Shown: positions 1 through 41,500 of the stretch, piece by piece | Layout: every line of letters begins with the position of its first letter | Position numbering within the stretch: position 1 is the stretch's first letter | Assembly: GCA_013396655.1 (NCBI GenBank) | Contig: WBMV01000073.1 | Location: 422,170 to 486,169, forward strand | Length of the DNA stretch: 64,000 nucleotides | Direction of reading: 5' to 3' | DNA from: Campylorhamphus procurvoides | Taxonomy: Eukaryota > Chordata > Aves > Passeriformes > Dendrocolaptidae | Notes under the pieces: model-generated | Told to the model about the DNA's origin: nothing | The model's input: the letters and a program-made list of their open reading frames with translations, nothing else | Databases searched by the model: none | Program-made: the position numbers and the translations under genes

Positions 1-111
1 GTGAGGGGTCCGTGGGGGTCGGGGGTGGCTGGGACTGCTCCATTGGGATGGTGGGAAGGGCCGGGGTGGAGAGGGGAAAGTTTAACAGTTTTGACTGTAG
101 GGGTTAAAAAC

Positions 112-326
112 GTGGAATTCAAACCCACGAAATTTAAAATCAATAAATAAAATAAAATGTGAAATTCAAAAATACGAAACTTAAAAAAAAAGTGAAATTC
201 AAAAATGGGATTTTTTTTTAAAAAAAGTGAAAATCAAAATTAGGAAATTTTTTAAAAAGGTGAAATTCAAAACCGCGGGATTTTAGAAAAATGTGACATT
301 CAAAAATGCGAAATTTTAAAAATATA
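112..326. repeat. Degenerate AT-rich minisatellite, about 6 units
   Basis: Six successive units begin with GTGRMATTC or a close variant (GTGGAATTC, GTGAAATTC twice, GTGAAAATC, GTGAAATTC, GTGACATTC). Each continues with an A-rich stretch, a short CG-containing or G-containing core and an A/T run. Units are roughly 33 bp except the first, which is longer. The units have diverged, so this is an old array. No function is implied. Confidence 0.75.
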
Positions 327-1374
327 ATGGGTTTTTAAGGATAAAAGTTTGTATTTTTGTTTTACCTTATATATAAATTATTTATAAAATATATCTATTA
401 TGTTATTATAGTACAGTCTATGTATTATGTAAACCACAAAATTTTAAAAATATAAAATTTGAAAACAGTGTAAAATTTTGAAAGTGCTTGTGCTGGGCCC
501 CGTGTGCCCGGAGTTTGGGATGATCCAAGGGATGTGCCCAGTGGGTTGTCCAGCAGTGCACCCAGCTGGGGTGATGGTCTGGTGCTGCTGGGAAATAGCC
601 CAGAATAAAATGGAAAAGCCTGGGTGTGTATTTTTGTAGGCGATAAAGAGCATCAGTTGCAGTGTGGGGTTTTGACGCGACATTAAACTTCGGCTGTTTT
701 TCTCAGTAATTGATTTTTTTATATTGGTGCTATTTGGCTGGTGTGTCTGAAGTGCTTAAGCTTATGGTTTGTTATCATGTAGTGAGTAGGGTTTTATCTA
801 AATGAATTTTGCATTGTTTTGAGGGTTTGTTGTGTTGGGCATGAAGGGCAGCATGATAAAATATTTCGTCTAAAACCAGCACTGTGTTTTGAGTCCTGTA
901 CAGTGATTTTAAAACTTTTTACCCTTATCCTCCTGCTAAGGTTATATAATACAGGGGGTTGGTATTAAAAAAACATTATGTAGCCTGAACTTTTTTAATT
1001 TTAGAGATGATTAGGGGGGCCAAGGGGAAAAACTGAAGTAGGAACCATGTGTTTCACCAGTAGTATTTGGCTAAGAGAGTATATGAAATAGTAACTCGCT
1101 CAGATTCATGTTGCCAGTGTCTGTGTAAGCTCCTTCCTCTCATGTTTACTCCCTCTCTGACTCACTGGACAACATGTGCCTTGAAATTGTTATGACACAT
1201 TATCCTGTGTGTGTCATCATAGCTGTGATATGTGTCCTTCTGTGCGAGTCTGCAGTCCAGGGCCTCCAGGTGAAATCACAGCAGGGTGAGCAGCCAGAAC
1301 AACAGTGGGGAGAGCTGGAATGAGGTGGTGAGGGAACAGAGATTACCCCTCTATCTGCATATGTAACTGAGCTG

Positions 1375-1825
1375 AAGAGGTTCAGATAACCAGTCTCTTC
1401 AGTGTCCCTTCACCAGATCCTCTCCAGCTTGTCAGTGTGTCTCCTGTAATGTGGAGCCCAGTGCTGGACACTCCAGCTGTGGTGTCACTGGTGCTGGATA
1501 GCAGGAAGGATCAGCTCCCTGGACATGCAGCCCAGGGTACTTAGTCCCTTTGCCAGAAGGGCATGTTCCTGGCCCATGTCCATCTTGGTGACCCCCAGGA
1601 CCCCAAAGGCCTTTTCTGCTTGTTCTTCCCTGGGGCAGGGCTTTGCACTTCCCCTTGTTAAAGTTCCTGAGGTTCCTGTTGAGGTCCCACTGGTGTATCA
1701 GCCACTCATCCCAGTTTGGTGACATCAGCAGACTTGTTCAAGGTACTTTGCCACATCATTAATGAAGATGATGAAAAAGACTGGTCAGTCTTTGCACTGG
1801 TGTCTGACATCCAGAGAGCCTGAAG
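1375..1825 (-). mobile_element. CR1 LINE fragment
   Basis: The segment matches, from memory of the family, the complement of avian CR1. Recognisable blocks in the family order are a CAGTGCTGGACAC-like block, GACTTTGCACTTCCCCTTGTT-like wording (here GGGCTTTGCACTTCCCC), GAGGTTCCTGTTGAGGTCCC, GGTGTATCAGCCACTC, GACATCAGCAGACTTGTT and CATTAATGAAGATG. It has internal deletions and no intact reverse transcriptase frame, so it is a decayed copy. Exact ends and subfamily need a repeat-library search. Confidence 0.8.
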
Positions 1826-2572
1826 AACATCAAATTTAGAAATACTAGAGATTCCTGTGTAGTAGATTAAATGATGGCCAGGGTAGATTAAAAAAAATAC
1901 ATCAGCCATGTTTTAGCAATTCTTTTTTTATTTTATTTAAAACAAGGCTTAGTGCTTGCTGGTTGTACTCATTTGCATTTGTACTTGTTCATGAGCTAAT
2001 ATTGGAAAATTTTAATGGCTATTTGCAGTCAAAATACTATGTTCTGATAGGATTGTGTAACTCTTGCTGAGGCTTAGACATAAAGTCTAAAAAGTTTTTA
2101 GGCTTAAAACTTTTATCTTGTAAGAAAAATCTATTGGTTTGGGGTTTTTTTAAAGTATATATGCGACATCGAGTCCCAGATTTGGAAATAACAGTTGTTA
2201 CAGGTTGACTGTTTCTAGTGGTGGTGCTCCTTCTCACTGTCACCTCTTCTGCAATTATCTTAGTAACACTGTAAGACAGATAGAAGAGTCTGAACTGTAA
2301 TGGATGTGCAAAATGCTATTGTCACCAGATTTTACTTTGAATTGTTAATTCAGCTACAAGAGACTGTTTGTTTCATTCTTGGGTATCATAAAGGTTGTTC
2401 TGAATCAGCTTTCAAAAATGTTCTAGCAGAATGACCTCAGCTTAGTGTGCTCAGTGTGCTATTTTGAGTTTATTTTCATGTATTATGGTGCTGCTGGGCA
2501 ACTAATGTTTTTAACAAGGATTTGGCCTTTATTTTCATATGCCCTTTTTCTGCTTGTAGCAGTACATGGTAA

Positions 2573-5791
<3,219 letters not shown>

Positions 5792-5885
5792 CAGCAATGA
5801 GCACTGACACCTGAAGGGTGGCTGGTTTAAATCTGCTGTCACACTCACATGAAGATGCAACCCACTCCCTGCTCACTGTGCTTGC

Positions 5886-5891
5886 AATAAA
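5886..5891 (+). terminator. OSER1 polyadenylation signal AATAAA
   Basis: Canonical AATAAA 95 bases after the stop codon, implying a short 3' UTR. Longer alternative 3' ends cannot be excluded; further AATAAA hexamers occur downstream. Confidence 0.6.
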
Positions 5892-8079
5892 AACATTTCT
5901 TTGCATCTCAGCTGATGTTCATTATTTAAGCTGGACAAACAGTTTAGTTTCAGCATTATAATTTAAGATTGGAATAGATAATGAGGTAAATGTACCTAGA
6001 GCATACCTGCCTGTACTTAAAAGACCCAATACTAGGGGAAATTGTACTTTGGTTTTCACATCCTCTTTTTGGTTTGCTGGAGGAAATGAGTCCCTAGATT
6101 GCTTGGTGATTAGAGCTCTAACTGTCAGACACCTGGTGTAATTCAGCTTCTTTGAAATCACTTTCACCTCAGGTTTGAACACGTAGGCTTGTGTCTTTGG
6201 ATGCTTGTGCTTCTAATTTTATTTCATAAAGGAGTGTGACCATCTCCTACCCTCCCCTTGGTACTGTTACCACTCTGGGCAAATTTAGGAGATGCAGTGA
6301 TCTCTTCTTGAGTGGAGGCATTGATGTTTTTTTGTGCCTAAAGAGGCTGGTCAGGCATCCTCTTCCCTGTCTGGGATAATGTTAATGTAGTCAAATGCTC
6401 TTATGTTTTTTTGCTTGCTGGGCTACCTGTTGAGAAAAGGAACTTGGATGATCAAAGCAAGATTGTTTCAAGAGGTTTCTGATCTCTGTAGTGTTGATTA
6501 GTCGAAAATACTGGGAAAGTGGAAAGCAAACCTTGTATTGAACATTAACAGGCCTTAGAGACTTGTCTGCAGCAGGAGAAACACTGTTCTTCAGGACAGT
6601 TGCTGCTGTAGTTAACCAAAGGAGAATTGAGTCTATGGGCTCTGTTTAGTGTAGGTTTTTATGAAAATCAAACCAGCATTTGTTCACTTCAGTGGTGTTA
6701 ATTCATACACTCTGTGGTTGGGGGATTTTTTAGCTGCTTTCTCAGCCTGTTTTATAACAGAGTATAACCCTTCCGATATTAAGATGCATAGACTTGAGTG
6801 AACAGTTGTAGGGAAATCTCGAGCACTGTGTTTTCTTTCTCCTCCACTCCAGTCTTTTTACTAAACCATTGTCATTTTAGCTGCCTAAAATCCAGCTTTG
6901 CATTCTTCCTGGAATTTACCACTTCAGAAGCAAGCAGCTTGCTATCTGTAGTGTGCATCAGCACAGTGTCTCTTCTGCAAGTCTTGAGCAAAGGAACATC
7001 CCTTCAAATAATTTGTTGAGGGAGGGAAGAGTTATGTTTGGCTTGTCTTCATTATTTGCAGTACCTGAACTTTTCTGACCTGTTAAGGTCTGGAGAAGGA
7101 ACGGAGACAAACACTTCCCCTCATGCAAAATCCTTTGGGGCTACTCTTGGGGTTTTTTGTCACTTCTGTGGCAGTACCTGGTATCTTAGAACAAGTGGCC
7201 ATGTGAATTTACCTGTTTTGCCAGTTCCAAAGTGTCATCTACCCCTTGCAGAATGTACCTGGGTCCCACATCTTTCCAATTCCCTGCTCTTCAGTAGCTG
7301 CGTTTCTGCCACTGTGTTCTGAATTCAAAGCAGTTATTTGGTAACTATTGTCTGCAACACGGGGCTGCAAAGTGACCTTATTTCTCAAGCAGTTATTCTT
7401 TACTGTTCCCAAATGCAAATTTCAATCATTGTGGGGCTGAAAATGCTTTTCAAGACCATGCTGCTTTATTTCTTTGATTAGTCACAGGCGTGCAGAGTTT
7501 AGGATTGCACTGTCTGCTGCTGAGTACTGAGTTAAAGTGGATTGAAGTCCAGGAGATAATGTAAAAATACAGAGTAGAAAGACATGTACTGGTTCTGACA
7601 GGGAAGGGAGAGGAGCAGTGCTGGGCCACTAGAGGTCAGTCCCGGCCATGTGGGTTGGCTGCTGACACGGGCTCAGTCTTCAGGGCAGAATGTGAATTTT
7701 TCTGCCAAAATGAAGAAATAAGACCAGCTCTGTGTGGTGCCCTAGTGCACACACACTATTGGTGCTTTCTGAAGTTTGTGTGGGTTTGTTGGTGGTCAAC
7801 AAAAGCTCTTTAAATGCCAGCATCTGCATAAGCTATTGATGTTTAAACAAACATTAAATGAAGTGTATAAACATTTAAGTGTGCAATCAGTTCACAACTG
7901 TGCTATGTAATTAGGAAAAGTTGCTAAGCAAATAATTACGTAGTCTTGAACTTGGCATCCTCTTAGGACAGTTACGACATCTCTGGGCTCCTAAGAGCTG
8001 GAACACCATGGGGAGCTGCAACTGCTGCCTTAATGCTTTCCCTTCTGTACTACAAGGTGTTTTAAGATGTTTTGGTCTT
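5892..8079. other. Intergenic region downstream of OSER1
   Basis: No convincing gene. Open frames here are short and show no recognisable domain. Mostly AT-rich unique sequence, possibly including alternative OSER1 3' UTR. Confidence 0.6.
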
Positions 8080-9067
8080 CCCAGAAACCACAGAACTAAA
8101 CCCTCTGGTTTTGCTTTGAGTTTCCAGCCCCTGATCATGCAGCAAAAACCTTGAAAACATGCCTGAGTAGTCTTGGATTTCTGAAAAAAAAATAAACCCA
8201 AACTTGAGCCAATTTCAAAATCTCACTTTGTTTGTTTGGTTTTTTTAAAGAAACCTTTTGAGGGCTGGTTCTGCCAAACAGGCTTTCTGAGTGATTTTGG
8301 AGTCCCTTACTAAAGTGCCTCTTCCTTCCTGAGGCTTAATAAAAATGAAGCCTTTTGTAATTAGCTTTATAGGAGGTACTTGGTCCTTCTCACCTGTGCC
8401 TGCAGGCCTTCTGTATTTCTGTGCTATCTATACACACTTAGCTTTTCTTGCAGTTACAGATTGTGTGGTTTCTCTATAAGTTTGCTCTCTAGAAATGTTG
8501 CTGAGGAGGTTATCCGAGTTGTAAACCTGTTGTATGAGTCTGAAACTCCCCATTGTCTGTGGCAACTTTGCCCCAGAAGTTGGTGTGGGTTTTGGGAGCT
8601 CCCCTGGCAGGGCAGGGCACAGCACAGGCTGCTGATAGCACCCCACAGCCCCTGCAGCTTCCCAGCGTGGTGGTCAGTGAGGGGAAGGTCATCTCTCCAT
8701 GGTCTTGCTGTGAGTGTCTTTAGGATTGGGAAAAGGGTGCTGGAAGAAGAGAGGGCTTGGATTAGCCTGTTAACTGTTAGTTCTTTGTCCTCTACCATGT
8801 GATGACATGAATTGTAGCAAACAAGGTGGGCTGTCACTGCCCTGTTCTCCCTGCAACTGCCCCAAAGGCACAATCTCACCTTTCTTTTCCACACAATGAG
8901 ACTACATTATGCTGCTAGCTGTTAAACAGGAGGAGATTTTGGGAAGCTTGTGTTTTGGGAGAGAAGGGTAAACGACTGCTAGCAAATTCCTTTCATTACC
9001 CTAAAGCAGCTTTGGGAAGCAGAGGGGCTGAGTGAGGTGTACGCTGCGCCCTGGGTGAGGGCTGTGC
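8080..9067 (+). repeat. Direct duplication, copy 1 (988 bp)
   Basis: Starts at CCCAGAAACCAC and ends at GAGGGCTGTGC just before the N at 9068. Read against 9345-10332, it matches base for base at a constant offset of 1265, including a nine-A run. It contains no recognised gene; the frames that appear twice are simply duplicated DNA. See copy 2 and the N-bounded insert. Confidence 0.95.
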
Positions 9068-9344
9068 NCCCTTCCCTTCCTCGTGGGGATCGGGACCCCT
9101 TCCCTTCCTCCTGAGCATCGGGACCCCCTTCCCCTCCTCCTGGGCATCGGGACCCCCTTCCCTCCCCTTTCTGGGGCAGCCCATACACCGCGCCCCCTGC
9201 GCAGGTACCGGCGCGGAGCGTCTGCCCCGACGGCAGCGCTGGGGCTCGGACCGCCCTTCTCCCCTCCCTCCCTCCCTCTCTCTCCCAATTTCTCCCTCCT
9301 CCCGTGCCCCAGCCCCTCGGCCGGGCCGGGCCGGGCCAGGCAGN
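9068..9344. other. N-bounded 275-bp GC-rich insert between the duplicate copies
   Basis: A GC-rich block lies between single Ns at 9068 and 9344. Its left third has three imperfect units of about 30 bp sharing ATCGGGACCCC and CTTCCTCCT (about 9069-9165). The rest is CpG-rich, with a CCGGGCCGGGCC run near the right end. Inference: a piece of the JPH2 CpG island or 5' flank that the assembler placed between two copies of one contig end. Confidence 0.6.
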
Positions 9345-10332
9345 CCCAGAAACCACAGAACTAAACCCTCTGGTTTTGCTTTGAGTTTCCAGCCCCTGAT
9401 CATGCAGCAAAAACCTTGAAAACATGCCTGAGTAGTCTTGGATTTCTGAAAAAAAAATAAACCCAAACTTGAGCCAATTTCAAAATCTCACTTTGTTTGT
9501 TTGGTTTTTTTAAAGAAACCTTTTGAGGGCTGGTTCTGCCAAACAGGCTTTCTGAGTGATTTTGGAGTCCCTTACTAAAGTGCCTCTTCCTTCCTGAGGC
9601 TTAATAAAAATGAAGCCTTTTGTAATTAGCTTTATAGGAGGTACTTGGTCCTTCTCACCTGTGCCTGCAGGCCTTCTGTATTTCTGTGCTATCTATACAC
9701 ACTTAGCTTTTCTTGCAGTTACAGATTGTGTGGTTTCTCTATAAGTTTGCTCTCTAGAAATGTTGCTGAGGAGGTTATCCGAGTTGTAAACCTGTTGTAT
9801 GAGTCTGAAACTCCCCATTGTCTGTGGCAACTTTGCCCCAGAAGTTGGTGTGGGTTTTGGGAGCTCCCCTGGCAGGGCAGGGCACAGCACAGGCTGCTGA
9901 TAGCACCCCACAGCCCCTGCAGCTTCCCAGCGTGGTGGTCAGTGAGGGGAAGGTCATCTCTCCATGGTCTTGCTGTGAGTGTCTTTAGGATTGGGAAAAG
10001 GGTGCTGGAAGAAGAGAGGGCTTGGATTAGCCTGTTAACTGTTAGTTCTTTGTCCTCTACCATGTGATGACATGAATTGTAGCAAACAAGGTGGGCTGTC
10101 ACTGCCCTGTTCTCCCTGCAACTGCCCCAAAGGCACAATCTCACCTTTCTTTTCCACACAATGAGACTACATTATGCTGCTAGCTGTTAAACAGGAGGAG
10201 ATTTTGGGAAGCTTGTGTTTTGGGAGAGAAGGGTAAACGACTGCTAGCAAATTCCTTTCATTACCCTAAAGCAGCTTTGGGAAGCAGAGGGGCTGAGTGA
10301 GGTGTACGCTGCGCCCTGGGTGAGGGCTGTGC
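9345..10332 (+). repeat. Direct duplication, copy 2 (988 bp)
   Basis: Second copy of 8080-9067 without visible differences. It continues without an N into the JPH2 promoter (TCTTACTCCTGCTGG...), so this is probably the genuine copy and copy 1 an uncollapsed contig end, or the reverse. Confidence 0.95.
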
Positions 10333-38215
<27,883 letters not shown>

Positions 38216-38561
38216 TGAGCCTCTCAGACAAGGTAAGAAGAGGAATGAGATTTTATCCTCAATTGCAGACCTCACTGGATGTTTTAGGATTGACTTGCTT
38301 TACTGCCAATGCAAATCATTCACTGATAGATGCCCATGTGAGGAAAATGCACTTATTCTATAAAGCATTAGGCATCGAGATTGTCAATTACCCCTTGTTT
38401 GTTCCAAAAGTGGTTTTTGGAGTAACTTCAGTGTTTGGTTCTCATNTTGGCACTCAGCCCAGCAAGAGTCAAGAACACATAGAAAATATGAAACTGAAAT
38501 TTGCAGCTCCAACTGCACCAGTGCAAGTTCTGTGGCTCTTGTTACATAATTGTTTAATAAA
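38216..38561 (+). other. JPH2 3' UTR (probable extent to first poly(A) signal)
   Basis: AT-rich sequence after the stop, with an AATAAA at 38556-38561, 341 bases downstream. One N at 38446. A longer 3' UTR is possible. Confidence 0.5.
38556..38561 (+). terminator. Candidate JPH2 polyadenylation signal AATAAA
   Basis: First canonical hexamer after the JPH2 stop. Use of this site is not shown by the sequence alone. Confidence 0.45.
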
Positions 38562-41500
38562 AGGTAAATATGGGCTGAGATGTGCATCAGACTGAGGTTT
38601 AACTGGAGCTCACTCAGGTCTTCCACTTGCATTTGCATTTGGTGGCAGTAAAATCTTGTGAGGTTTCTTGTGCCTGCAGGATTCCTATAAACAGGATGGT
38701 GTCCTGGGTTTGTACAAGATTTATGTCACCTTGGGCTCAAATATTTCAAAAAAATCTGCCATCAAGGCTGAACCTGACCCTTGAGCCTCATGTGAACGTA
38801 ACACAAGAGGCACCTCCCAAGCCCCTGGGGCCTTCAGGGGAACAAAACTGCTCTGCTGGGCCTTGCTTTCTGTCATGTCATTAGTCCCCATTCAGCCCAT
38901 GCACATGAAAGCCTTGCAGATAACCATGCTTACCTGTTGGTCATGTGTCTTGCTCCCCCCTGACTCTCCCATTCATCTTTGCCTGGGGCAGGCGTTGCTG
39001 CTGATGGAGACCTCAGACCTTGGCGGGGATTAAAGCTCAGCCACTTGGAAACACCTAAGAGGAGGACTTGAGATCTCAAGGTTGCACTGCAAACATCAGC
39101 CTTAAACGAGAGCACCTGAAGATCAGTTCAGTCTCCTGCTCCCAGGCTGTGGCTGGCCTCTGCAATCTACCAAGGAAAAGCCAGGATTTCTGCACTGCGG
39201 TCTTCTTCTCTTCTTTGTATAAACTAGCAGTTGCCTTAAATTATTCTCACCAAAGCCATCAACTGTCCTGCCATGCCGGGGATGAGGGATTTATCTGTAG
39301 CTGTAGGAAAACGAGTGAGAAGGTCTCATGTGTGCACGCTGATGTGTTTTGTAACTCCCTTGGTTGACTCGGTATCAGAGATTTTCCAAAGGTTACCCAT
39401 GGCATGGAGATGAAGCAATACACAGCAACCAAAATGACTGATGAGAGCCACGCCATGGCCAGGGGTGGACGATGTCACCCTCCGTGCTTGGAAGTCATCC
39501 AAAGGGATGAACAAAAAGTCTTTCCTTTCCCCCGTCACCTGGAGTCATTTCCCATGTATGGAGGACTGAGAGGGGGAGCAAGTTGAAATTGGGCTTGTTG
39601 AAGTGTAACCCGAGTCCTGCCCTTGCTGGCCAACATATCACGGATGGGGCCGCGGGGTGGGGTGCGAGGGACTGGTGTGTCCAAGGCTGTTGGTGCATGT
39701 GGGGGTGCTGCAGGTGGAGATGGTGCCTGTTTTGGGACCAGGCACTGTCCAAACATTCTCCTGCCACCAAGAATGCTCTGCACAGAAATGTCTTGCAGTG
39801 GGCGGCTTCCCACTGTAAGGGGAAAGGAAGTAGGTGTGCTGAGTTTGTCCCTTTACCCCTCTTTTCTGTGAAGATATTGCAAGCTACAGTGAAAAGGAGG
39901 TACTTGCTGAAAATACCTCTGTGCACCTGCAGGTTCCTCCCCTTGGCATGTTGGGATGCAGGGGGGCTCCTGGGCTCTCACTGCACAGAGTGAACAGACT
40001 TTCCAGCCAGAGGATGCAGGGTGGCTGTCATGGGAGAGGTTACCTTATTCCTGAAAGAAAAAAGGTGCAGAGATGCAAGTGACTCCAGTGTATTTGAGTG
40101 TTGGGCTGGGAAATAGGCAGCAGCCAGGCTTTCAGCAGGGGCAGAGTACAGTGGGGCAGTTGTAGCTGTTGCTCGTGTCTGCAAGGCTGAGGCCTGGGCC
40201 ATTGGCACTGATTTTCCCAAAGCTGCAACAAGGAGTGACTTTTGGAAGGAGACTTTTCCACCATGATCTGCTCTGATCCTTAGCAGTGCCAGCTTAGAAA
40301 GTCAGCACAGATGAAGTTTAGTGTGAGGCTGAGTGCTTGGACGTGTTTCTTGTTTCTTTTAAGAGCAATGTGTATTTTCTATCCCTTTTTAAGATAATCA
40401 GAAACATTATTTATAGTTGGTTGTGCACCTCTGTGTATCCTGAAGTCCCACAGCACAGGACTGGGTGGGAAAACCTTGTTGGACTGGAAAGAATGGGGAA
40501 ATGATGGTTAAGGAAAAAAAACAGATGCCCCATCTGCTGCAAAGGTCAATCTGAAAGGATTGCAGAGACGGGGTGGCAGACATGCAGGGGTTTACACTGA
40601 CTGGAGACACAGGGCAAAACCTGCCTAATTTACTCTAGCTATGGCATATGAGAGTGAGAATAATTCAGTACTTTTCTTTGTGAACCAATTTTATTTTTTA
40701 ACCTTATTCAGCTCAGGAACTTTGCCACAGTAGCAAATATGTGGTGTTAACTGTGGGAGAAGTGAATGTGATCCCTAAAAGCCATGTGGCTGTACCAGTC
40801 CTGAGAAAGCTGTGCAGCATCATCTAAACTTCCACAGAGCATAGTTTAGTAACAATTTGCTTCTTTTCTTTTTTGTTTTCTTTTCTTGAGTATAAATGTA
40901 TTGCAAACCTCAGGCTCTGCTGCCTTTGACGTTTTATCTCTGTTTGCTGGCATTCACTTGCCAACTCTGCAGTTTCAATATGCCAGCTGCTTTTATTCAC
41001 CACCAAGACAATTTCCATTGAGAGACCTGAGGGGCTTTTATTTATCACTAAGCACAAAAATGGATCTTTTTCAGCAGTGCTAAGGTAATTCCCCCTGCCT
41101 CCAATTTTTTATGCATGTGATGGGCACTCAGTATTGTGCTTTCCTCCTAGTAACCTTCTGAGAGAAGTAGGTAGATTTGCTTTTATGTGACATATAACTA
41201 TATCCATATTGCACTGAGATATGGATATATATACATAGAGAGCCCCTTAGGGATTTCATTTTCTTAGATGCAAAATACCAGATTTACCTCAAACTGCATG
41301 CTTTCAAAACTGGCTAGGATATTGTGTTATACTTTTCAGGTCTTACAAAGATGCAGATACCTTTCACTCTTCACACAAAAATATCTTCATCACAGATTTT
41401 GCAAGCTGTTTACTACAATCTCTGTACTCCTGTCTGGAGTTTTCTGTCGGTTGTTCTGCTGGATTATGTGCAATAATAAACAGTTATCTGCTCACTTTAT

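Larger units (their letters stand above)
1..2562. other. Sequence upstream of OSER1 coding exons (5' intron or flank)
   Basis: No coding exon is visible here. The first 80 bases are G-rich, and the window opens with GTGAGG, which reads like a splice donor, so this may be the first intron after a non-coding OSER1 exon lying just left of the window. The stretch holds an AT-rich minisatellite (112-326) and a CR1 fragment (about 1375-1825). A polypyrimidine tract ending in TTGTAGCAG at 2562 is a plausible acceptor for the first coding exon, 37 bases before its ATG. Confidence 0.5.

Noticed and set aside
8380..10067. The same 140-codon protein encoded twice (8380-8802 and 9645-10067)
   Set aside because: Both come from the 988-bp DNA duplication, including non-coding flanks, so repeated occurrence is not evidence of selection on a protein.
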